Assembly: GCA_039908285.1 (NCBI GenBank)
Contig: JAMOBE010000003.1
Location: 1-64,000 of the forward strand
From: JAMOBE01 sp039908285
GTDB taxonomy: Bacteria > Pseudomonadota > Alphaproteobacteria > Rhodospirillales > Rhodospirillaceae
Direction of reading: 5' to 3'
DNA length: 64,000 nucleotides
The notes under the pieces were generated by a model, which saw nothing but the letters and a program-made list of their open reading frames with translations, did not search any database and was not told the DNA's origin. Shown here one piece after another: positions 57,637 to 64,000 of this stretch. The position numbers and the translations under genes were made by a program. The stretch's first letter is position 1; the number at the start of each line of letters is the position of its first letter.

Positions 57637-60003
57637 ATGAACGACGTTGTCACCCCCACCCTCACGCCCACCCTCACGCCCTCCCCCATGCCCGGTGGCG
57701 ATCTCGCCTGCCTGCGCGCCCTGGAGCGCAAGGTGCTGTGGCTGTCGAGCTGGATGATCCATCACGCCAATCACGTGCGCCAGAGTCGGGACGGGCTCAA
57801 GGTGGGGGGGCACCAGGCTTCTTGTGCCTCGCTGGCGGCGGTGATGACGGCGCTGTACTTCCGCGTGCTGCGGCCCGAGGACCGGGTCGCGGTCAAGCCC
57901 CACGCCGCGCCTGTGTTCCACGCCATCCAGTACCTCCTCGGGCGGCAGTCACGGGACAAGCTGGAGCGGTTCCGCTCCTACCAGGGCGCCCAGCCCTATC
58001 CCTCGCGCACCAAGGACACCGACGACGTCGACGTCACCACCGGCTCGGTCGGGCTCGGGGTGGGGATGACGCTGTTCGCGGCCATCGTCCAGGACTACGT
58101 GCGGATGAAGGACCTGCTGCCCGCCGACTGGCCGCCTGGACGCATGGTGGCCCTGGTGGGCGACGCCGAACTGGACGAGGGCAACGTGTTCGAGGCGGCC
58201 CTCGAGGGCTGGAAGCACGACGTCCGCAATCTCTGGTGGGTCATCGACTACAACCGCCAGAGCCTGGACGCGGTGGTGCGCGACCGCCTGTTCACCCGCA
58301 TCGACACCCTGTTCCGCATGCTGGGCTGGCGGGTGGTGACGCTGAAGTACGGCCGCAAGCTCGCCGCCGCCTTCGCCGAGCCCGACGGAGACCACCTGCG
58401 GACCTGGATCGACGCCTGCCCCAATTCCCTGTACTCGGCGCTGGTGTTCAAGGGCGGCGCAAGCTGGCGCGAGCGGCTCCGCGGCGATCTTGGCGCGTAC
58501 CCGGGGATTCTCCGGCTCCTCGAGCACCACGACGACGCGGCGCTGCACGAGCTGATGACCAACCTGGGCGGCCATGACCTGGAGACGATTCTGGAGACCT
58601 TCGACGCCGTCCGGGACGACGTGCCGACCTGCTTCATCGCCTACACCATCAAGGGGCGGGGGCTGCCGCTGGCCGGCCACAAGGACAACCACGCCGGCCT
58701 GATGACCGTGGAGCAGATGGCGACGCTGCGCGCCGAAATGCGGATCGGCGAGGGCGAGGAGTGGGACCCGTTCGCCGGTCTCGACATCGACCCGGCGACG
58801 CTCCGGGCCTTTCTCGCCGACGTGCCGTTCGGGGCGCCGGGTGAGCGGCGGTTCCAGCCGCCGGCCGTGCCCGTGCCCGCCCGACTGCCCGTGCCCACCG
58901 GTCCGCGTCTGTCGACGCAGGAGGGCTTCGGCCGGATTCTCAACGATGTCGCCGCGGCGGGGGGAGAGTTCGCCGACCGCATCGTCACCACCTCGCCGGA
59001 CGTGACGATTTCCACCAACCTGGCGGCCTGGGTCAACCGCCGCGAGGTCTTCAGCCACACGCCCGAGGAAGACACCTTCATGCACGAGCAGGTGGCGTCG
59101 GCGCTGAAGTGGCGGAAGTCGCCGCGGGGCCAGCACGTGGAACTCGGCATCGCCGAGCACAACCTGTTCCTGATGCTGGGGGCGCTGGGTCTCGCCGGAC
59201 CGCTGTTCGGCGCCCGGCTCCTGCCCATCGGCACCCTCTATGATCCCTTCATCCAGCGGGGCCTGGACGCCCTGAACTATGGCCTGTACCAGGACGCCCG
59301 GTTCATGGTGGTGGCGACGCCGAGCGGCGTCACCCTGGCGCCCGAGGGCGGCTCCCACCAGTCCATCGCCACGCCGCTGATCGGCATCGCCCAGTCGGGT
59401 CTCAGCTATTTCGAGCCGGCCTTCGTCGATGAGCTGGCGGTGCTGATGCGCTGGTCGTTCGCGCACATGCAGCGGGACGACGGCGGCTCGGTGTACCTGC
59501 GGCTGTCCACCCGCGCCCTGGAGCAGCCGACCCGCACCCTCGACCCGGCGCTGGAGGACGCCATGGTGGCCGGCGGCTACTGGCTGAAGCCGCCGGGAGC
59601 CGGCGCGTCGCTGGCCATCGTCTATTGCGGCGCCGTGGCGCCCGAGGCCGCGGAGGCGCATCGGCAGCTTTTGGAGGATGTGCCCGATGCCGGGCTGCTG
59701 GCGGTCACCTCGCCCGATCGCCTGTACGCGGGCTGGACCGCCGCCCGCCGCGACCGGGAGATCAGCCACGTGGAGCGACTGCTGGCCCCCCTGGGGGCGC
59801 GGGCGTCGCTGGTGACGGTGATGGACGGCCACCCCCTGACCCTGGCCTGGCTCGGAGGGGTGGCGCAGCACCGGGTGCAGCCGCTCGGAGTCGACCGCTT
59901 CGGCCAGACGGGTGACCTTCCCGACATCTATGCGGCCTATGGGCTCGACGTGGACGCCATCCTGGACGCGACGGCGCGGTGCTTCGTAGGAGGGACCCCA
60001 TGA
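57637..60003 (+). CDS. Thiamine-diphosphate enzyme, pyruvate dehydrogenase E1 (AceE-type)-like
   Basis: A 788-residue fused-chain ThDP enzyme with the transketolase/AceE layout. The ThDP-binding region is LVGDAELDEGNVFEAAL...WVIDYNRQ. The pyrimidine domain has EEDTFMHEQVASALKW and VELGIAEHNLFLMLGALGLAG, and a C-terminal transketolase-like domain follows. It is shorter than E. coli AceE (887) and no E2 or E3 gene is adjacent, so the role as a pyruvate dehydrogenase is inferred; another 2-oxoacid or a transketolase-type donor is possible. The ATG at 57637 has GGGAGAAC upstream. The next gene overlaps by 4 bases. Confidence 0.82.
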   Translation: MNDVVTPTLTPTLTPSPMPGGDLACLRALERKVLWLSSWMIHHANHVRQSRDGLKVGGHQASCASLAAVMTALYFRVLRPEDRVAVKPHAAPVFHAIQYLLGRQSRDKLERFRSYQGAQPYPSRTKDTDDVDVTTGSVGLGVGMTLFAAIVQDYVRMKDLLPADWPPGRMVALVGDAELDEGNVFEAALEGWKHDVRNLWWVIDYNRQSLDAVVRDRLFTRIDTLFRMLGWRVVTLKYGRKLAAAFAEPDGDHLRTWIDACPNSLYSALVFKGGASWRERLRGDLGAYPGILRLLEHHDDAALHELMTNLGGHDLETILETFDAVRDDVPTCFIAYTIKGRGLPLAGHKDNHAGLMTVEQMATLRAEMRIGEGEEWDPFAGLDIDPATLRAFLADVPFGAPGERRFQPPAVPVPARLPVPTGPRLSTQEGFGRILNDVAAAGGEFADRIVTTSPDVTISTNLAAWVNRREVFSHTPEEDTFMHEQVASALKWRKSPRGQHVELGIAEHNLFLMLGALGLAGPLFGARLLPIGTLYDPFIQRGLDALNYGLYQDARFMVVATPSGVTLAPEGGSHQSIATPLIGIAQSGLSYFEPAFVDELAVLMRWSFAHMQRDDGGSVYLRLSTRALEQPTRTLDPALEDAMVAGGYWLKPPGAGASLAIVYCGAVAPEAAEAHRQLLEDVPDAGLLAVTSPDRLYAGWTAARRDREISHVERLLAPLGARASLVTVMDGHPLTLAWLGGVAQHRVQPLGVDRFGQTGDLPDIYAAYGLDVDAILDATARCFVGGTP

Positions 60004-60254
60004 AGGATACGGTGACCGACGAGCGCATGGCGGCGCTCTTTGTTCTAGGCTGGCTCGGGTTCAACCCGCCGCTGCTCACGGCGTTCGATGGGAATGCGAT
60101 GGTTTTCGGCGTTCCGGTCCTCTACGTCAGCCTGTTTGCCGGATGGCTGCTGCTGATCGTCCTCCTGGCGCTGGCCATCGAGAGTCGGGACAGTCATGCC
60201 GACGGCGATCCGGTCGTCGCGGCGGCGGTGGACGATCCCCACGATACGATATGA
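60000..60254 (+). CDS. Small membrane protein preceding a symporter-kinase
   Basis: An 84-residue protein with two predicted membrane helices (MAALFVLGWLGFNPPLL and FGVPVLYVSLFAGWLLLIVLLALAI). The pattern of LGFNPPLLTAFD then VPVLYVYLFxxW is the small open frame usually found before sodium:solute symporter-type proteins, and it may act as a companion subunit. The ATG overlaps the stop of the E1-like gene, and the symporter-kinase begins 20 bases on, so the three are one operon. Confidence 0.83.
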   Translation: MKDTVTDERMAALFVLGWLGFNPPLLTAFDGNAMVFGVPVLYVSLFAGWLLLIVLLALAIESRDSHADGDPVVAAAVDDPHDTI

Positions 60255-60274
60255 TATGATTTGAGGGCGGAGCG

Positions 60275-63016
60275 ATGCTTCAGGGCTGGGTCATTCTGCT
60301 GGTCTCCTTCGCCTACCTGTTCCTTTTGTTCGGCATCGCCCACTGGGGCGACCGGCGGGCCGATGCCGGTCGCAGCCTGATCGCCAATCCCTACATCTAC
60401 ACCCTGTCCATCGGCGTCTACTGCACCTCGTGGACCTACTACGGCAGCGTCGGGCGAGCGGCGTCGAGTGGCATCGGCTTTCTGCCGATCTATCTGGGGC
60501 CGACGCTGACCTTCGCCTTCGGCTGGTTCGCCCTGCGCAAGATCCTCGCCATCAGCAAAAGCCAGAACATCACCTCCATCGCCGACTTCATCGCCTCGCG
60601 CTATGGCAAGAGCCACCTCATCGCCGGGCTGGTGACGGTGATCGCGGTGGTCGGCATCATGCCCTACATCTCGCTGCAACTGAAGGCCGTGGCCACCAGC
60701 TTCGACGTGCTGGTGGGCAGCACCATGGCGACCACGGTGGGTGACACGGCGCTGTATGTGGCGCTGATCCTGGCGGCCTTCTCCATTCTGTTCGGGACCC
60801 GCCACATCGACGCCACCGAGCACCACGAGGGGATGGTGGCGGCCATCGCCTTCGAGTCCCTGGTCAAGCTGGTGGCCTTCCTGGCGGTCGGAGTGTTCGT
60901 CACCTTTCACCTGTACGACGGGGCCGGTGACCTGTTCGCCAAGGCGGCCCAGCACCCCCGCATCGCCGCCCTGTTCCACACCGACACCGTCATTGCCTCC
61001 GGCAACTGGGTAACGCTGATCCTGTTGTCGATGGCGGCCGCCATCTGCCTGCCCCGGCAGTTCCAGGTCACGGTGGTGGAGAACGTGGACAGCCGCCACT
61101 TCGCCAAGGCCATCTGGGCATTCCCCCTCTACCTCCTGGCCATGAACGTGTTCGTCCTGCCCATCACCGTCGCCGGGCTGCTGCTGTTCCCCCGCGGCAC
61201 CGATGCCGACACGTTCGTCCTCGCCCTGCCCATGGCCGCCCATCACGAGACGCTGGCCCTGCTGGCGTTCCTCGGCGGGCTGTCGGCGGCGACCGGCATG
61301 GTCATCGTCGAGTCCATCGCCCTGTCCACCATGATCTGCAACGACCTGGTGATGCCGGTCCTGCTCAACATGAAGTGGCTTCGTCTGGCCGAGCGGCCTG
61401 AACTCGGGGCTCTCCTGAAGAACATCCGGCGCGTTGGCATCGTCCTGGTGCTGGCGCTTGGATACACGTACTTCAAGGTGATCGGCGAGTCCTTCGCCCT
61501 GGTCACCATCGGGCTCGTGTCCTTTGCGGCGGCGGCCCAGTTCGCGCCGGCGATCTTCCTCGGCATCTACTGGAAAGGCGGCACCCGCAGGGGAGCCCTG
61601 GCCGGGCTCAGCAGCGGGTTCCTCTTGTGGGGCTATACCCTTCTGGTGCCGTCGTTCGCCCGCTCGGGCTGGCTTGACGCCGGGTTCGTCGAGCACGGCC
61701 TGTTCGGCATCGCCCTGCTGAAGCCGCAGGCGCTCCTTGGGATCCAGGGTCTCGATCCCCTCAGCCATGCCCTGTTCTGGAGCATGCTGGGCAACATCGG
61801 CATGCTGGTGGCGGTGTCGCTGTTCGACCGCCAGAGCTCCCTGGAGCGCACGCAGGCCACCGTGTTCTGCGAGGTGTGGCGGGCGACGCAGGATGTCCAT
61901 TCGGGCTCGGGGTGGCGGGGGAGTGCCAGCGTCGCCGATCTCCTGGCGCTCGCCGAGCGCTTCGTCGGCCACGAGCGCGCCGTCGAGGCCTTCGCCCAGT
62001 ATGGCCGCTCGCGAGGCCTGAATCTTGGCGCGGTCAAGCGCGCCGACGCCGGCACGGTGCAGTTCACCGAGCGCCTGCTGGGCGGGGCGATCGGGTCGGC
62101 GTCGGCGCGGGTGGTGGTGGCCTCGGTGGTCAAGGGCGAGGGCGTCGGCATGGACGAGATGCTCGAGATCCTCGACGAGGCCTCCCACGTCATCGAGTAC
62201 TCACGCCAGCTCGAACAGAAGTCCTCGGAGCTGGAGCAGGCCTCGGCGGACCTGCGGGCGGCCAACGAGCGCCTTCGGGAACTGGACCGGCTCAAGGACG
62301 AGTTCCTCTCCACCGTCACCCACGAATTGCGAACACCCCTGACCTCGATTCGCTCCTTCACCGAGATTCTGCACGACAATCCCGATCTCGACGTGACACA
62401 GCGCCAGGAGTTCCTCGGCATCGTCATCAAGGAAAGCGAACGGCTCACCCGTCTCATCAACCAGGTGCTGGACCTGGCCCGGATCGAGTCGGGACGCATG
62501 CAGTGGCATATGGCGCCCATCGACATGGGGGCGGTGCTGCGCGACGCCATCAACGCCATGCACGGCATCTGCGCCGAGCGCGCCATCCATCTCGACCTGT
62601 CAGGGGTGCGGCCGACCCGGCCGGTTTGGGGCGACCACGACCGTTTGCAGCAGGTGTACATCAATCTCCTGTCCAACGCCGCCAAGTTCGTTCCGTCCGA
62701 GGGCGGGCGCATCGCCGTCGACCTGCGGGATCTGGGGGACGTGGTGCGGGTCTCGGTGACCGACAACGGCCCCGGCATCCGCCGCGAGGAACAGGACATC
62801 ATCTTCGAGAAGTTCCGTCAGGCCGGCTCCACCACCGGCAACCCCGGCGGCACCGGCCTCGGGCTCGCCATCTGCCGCCGGATCGTCGAACACCTGGGAG
62901 GGAGCCTGTGGGTGGAGTCGGAGCCGGGGGAGGGATCGACCTTCAGCTTCGTCGTCCCGGTCGCCGGAGAGGCCGACAAAGCCGCCAGGGAGCCCGCCGA
63001 CGCCCATGCGGTATGA
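60275..63016 (+). CDS. Sodium:solute symporter-like sensor histidine kinase
   Basis: A 913-residue hybrid. Residues 1-500 form an SSS-type transporter (about 13 helices: WVILLVSFAYLFLLFGIAHW at the start, with PRQFQVTVVENVDSRH and SAATGMVIVESIALSTMICND). A coiled linker (about 640-680) leads to a HisKA domain (STVTHELRTPLTS, H-box) and an ATPase (LLSNAAKFV, VTDNGPGIRREEQ, GGTGLGLAICRRI). No receiver domain is attached, unlike some CbrA-type proteins. Relatives sense or import carbon compounds such as acetate, pyruvate or histidine. Coupling to the E1-like enzyme gene suggests a pyruvate-related signal. Confidence 0.91.
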   Translation: MLQGWVILLVSFAYLFLLFGIAHWGDRRADAGRSLIANPYIYTLSIGVYCTSWTYYGSVGRAASSGIGFLPIYLGPTLTFAFGWFALRKILAISKSQNITSIADFIASRYGKSHLIAGLVTVIAVVGIMPYISLQLKAVATSFDVLVGSTMATTVGDTALYVALILAAFSILFGTRHIDATEHHEGMVAAIAFESLVKLVAFLAVGVFVTFHLYDGAGDLFAKAAQHPRIAALFHTDTVIASGNWVTLILLSMAAAICLPRQFQVTVVENVDSRHFAKAIWAFPLYLLAMNVFVLPITVAGLLLFPRGTDADTFVLALPMAAHHETLALLAFLGGLSAATGMVIVESIALSTMICNDLVMPVLLNMKWLRLAERPELGALLKNIRRVGIVLVLALGYTYFKVIGESFALVTIGLVSFAAAAQFAPAIFLGIYWKGGTRRGALAGLSSGFLLWGYTLLVPSFARSGWLDAGFVEHGLFGIALLKPQALLGIQGLDPLSHALFWSMLGNIGMLVAVSLFDRQSSLERTQATVFCEVWRATQDVHSGSGWRGSASVADLLALAERFVGHERAVEAFAQYGRSRGLNLGAVKRADAGTVQFTERLLGGAIGSASARVVVASVVKGEGVGMDEMLEILDEASHVIEYSRQLEQKSSELEQASADLRAANERLRELDRLKDEFLSTVTHELRTPLTSIRSFTEILHDNPDLDVTQRQEFLGIVIKESERLTRLINQVLDLARIESGRMQWHMAPIDMGAVLRDAINAMHGICAERAIHLDLSGVRPTRPVWGDHDRLQQVYINLLSNAAKFVPSEGGRIAVDLRDLGDVVRVSVTDNGPGIRREEQDIIFEKFRQAGSTTGNPGGTGLGLAICRRIVEHLGGSLWVESEPGEGSTFSFVVPVAGEADKAAREPADAHAV

Positions 63017-63042
63017 TCCGATCAGCCCACCCGATCGCCCCC

Positions 63043-63831
63043 CTACAGCCGCACTTCCATCTCGATCGGTCCCTCGGCGCGGCCGTGGACGAACTGGTCG
63101 ACGTAGGGGTTGCCGCTGTCGTTGACCTGCGAGGCCGGACCGACCCAGATCAGCTTGCCGTGATAGAGCATGGCGATGCGGTCGGCGATCTTGCGCGCCG
63201 AGGCCATGTCGTGGGTGATGGACAGGGCCGTCACCCCCATCTGCTTCACCGTCTTGACGATCAGGTCGTTGATCACGTCGGCCATGATGGGGTCGAGGCC
63301 GGTGGTCGGCTCGTCGAAGAAGATGATCTCGGGGCGGGTGGCGATGGCCCGCGCCAGGCCCACCCGCTTCTGCATGCCGCCCGACAGCTCCGCCGGTGAC
63401 AGGTCCGCCACATCGGGGCCGAGCCCCACCTGGACCATGGTCTCGAGCGCCTGCTGCCGGGCCGTCTCCCGGTCCATGCCCTGGCCCTGGATCAGGCCGA
63501 AGGCGACGTTCTCCCACACCGGCAGGCTGTCGAACAGGGCCGCTCCCTGGAACAGCATGCCGAACTTGCGATTGATGCGCTCGCGGTCGCGGTTGCCGGC
63601 GCCGACTCTCTCCTCGCCGTCCACCTTGATGGAGCCGGAGTCGGGCCGCAGGATGCCGAGGATGCACTTCAGCAGCACCGACTTGCCGGTGCCCGAGCCG
63701 CCGATCACCACCACCGACTCGGCAGGGGCGACCTTCAGGTCCACGCCGTCCAGCACCACCTTGCGGCCGAAGGCCTTGTTCAGCCCGGCAAGTTCGATCT
63801 TGGGCACCTGGGGGGTCTGGGGCTCGGTCAT
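63043..63831 (-). CDS. mlaF: Phospholipid transport ATP-binding protein MlaF
   Basis: A 262-residue ABC ATPase of the MlaFEDB complex, which moves phospholipids between the inner and outer membranes. Walker A is GGSGTGKSVLLK, signature LSGGMQKRVGLARA, Walker B IIFFDEPTTGLDP and H-loop SITHDM. LFQGAALFDSLPVWENV is the MlaF-typical Q-loop region. The ATG overlaps the mlaE stop by 4 bases (ATGA). mlaD would be expected next, but the following strand is occupied by the symporter-kinase gene, so mlaD is elsewhere or upstream. Confidence 0.95.
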   Translation of the reverse strand: MTEPQTPQVPKIELAGLNKAFGRKVVLDGVDLKVAPAESVVVIGGSGTGKSVLLKCILGILRPDSGSIKVDGEERVGAGNRDRERINRKFGMLFQGAALFDSLPVWENVAFGLIQGQGMDRETARQQALETMVQVGLGPDVADLSPAELSGGMQKRVGLARAIATRPEIIFFDEPTTGLDPIMADVINDLIVKTVKQMGVTALSITHDMASARKIADRIAMLYHGKLIWVGPASQVNDSGNPYVDQFVHGRAEGPIEMEVRL

Positions 63832-64000
63832 CTGGCGAAGAACAGTTCGGTGATGATGTAATTGGAGGTCAGGATCAGGATCGAGGCCGACACCACGGCG
63901 TTGGTGGTGGCCTGGCCCACGCCCTGGGCGCCGCCGCGCGAGTGGTAGCCATGATAGCATCCCATGAGGGCCACCAGGAACCCGAACGCCGCCGCCTTCA
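63828..64000 (-). CDS. mlaE: Phospholipid ABC transporter permease MlaE, C-terminal end only
   Basis: Reading the reverse strand from the window edge gives KAAAFGFLVALMGCYHGYHS, then RGGAQGVGQATTNAVVSASI and LILTSNYIITELFFAR, followed by TGA at 63828-63830. This is the characteristic MlaE/YrbE C-terminus (GCYxGYxxxGGAxGVGxATTxAVV). The N-terminal part lies outside the window. Its stop overlaps the mlaF start by 4 bases. Confidence 0.92.
   Translation of the reverse strand, partial: KAAAFGFLVALMGCYHGYHSRGGAQGVGQATTNAVVSASILILTSNYIITELFFAR

Noticed and set aside
60194..62188. Open frame of 664 codons opposite the symporter-kinase
   Set aside because: His/Gln/Arg-rich antisense translation typical of GC-rich shadows.

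Overview
The window is GC-rich, densely coded chromosomal DNA from an alphaproteobacterium, most likely Rhodospirillales close to Magnetospirillum, Phaeospirillum or Rhodospirillum. The inference rests on the trmB-metK-XRE-lnt-corC-ybeY-phoH-miaB-fur-mucR order, a MucR/Ros regulator, homospermidine synthase, an alphaproteobacterial-type CheZ, [NiFe]-hydrogenase maturation genes and a fused symporter-kinase. The species cannot be named from sequence reading alone. No rRNA, tRNA or CRISPR array was seen. No gene-free gap exceeds 300 bases.

Layout. 1-9.4 kb: reverse-strand housekeeping block (partial trmB, a yefM-yoeB toxin-antitoxin pair with its operator, metK, an XRE regulator with a palindrome upstream, lnt, corC-like, ybeY, phoH, miaB, fur). 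9.5-18.7 kb: mucR, a TusA-like protein, rimI, tsaB, a lipoprotein, a polysaccharide deacetylase, a nitroreductase, a D-Ala-D-Ala dipeptidase, an Atm1-type exporter, cheZ. 18.9-25 kb: a PAS-GGDEF-EAL protein, a LuxR-type regulator lacking the phospho-acceptor Asp, a FecR/RTX-like protein, homospermidine synthase. 25.2-27.1 kb: a locally AT-richer ATPase-HNH pair resembling Septu anti-phage systems. 27.1-36.5 kb: two TPR/glycosyltransferase-like proteins around a lipoprotein, Fe-ADH, small proteins, carA, yqeY. 36.7-42.3 kb: dnaG, hypA, rlmB, uvrB.

42.4-46.6 kb is the most unusual segment: a visibly lower-GC, three-gene operon with 4-base overlaps (GAF histidine kinase, receiver protein, class III nucleotidyl cyclase) between uvrB and ftsY, both housekeeping genes. 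46.9-51.5 kb holds the accA-dapF-mtaB-ftsY operon. 51.5-64 kb holds a NUDIX protein, hemN, hypD, hypX, a pyruvate-dehydrogenase-E1-like protein, a small membrane protein, a symporter-histidine kinase, mlaF and a partial mlaE.

A family of palindromic, MITE-like extragenic elements (core CCCTCTCC...GGAGAGGG) occurs at seven places. Two copies (yqeY/dnaG and the end of hypX) are flanked by 12-13 bp direct repeats that look like target-site duplications. Removing the hypX copy in silico restores a shorter reading frame with its own stop, so the present HypX C-terminus is element-encoded. A second kind of palindrome lies in-frame inside a predicted secreted protein.
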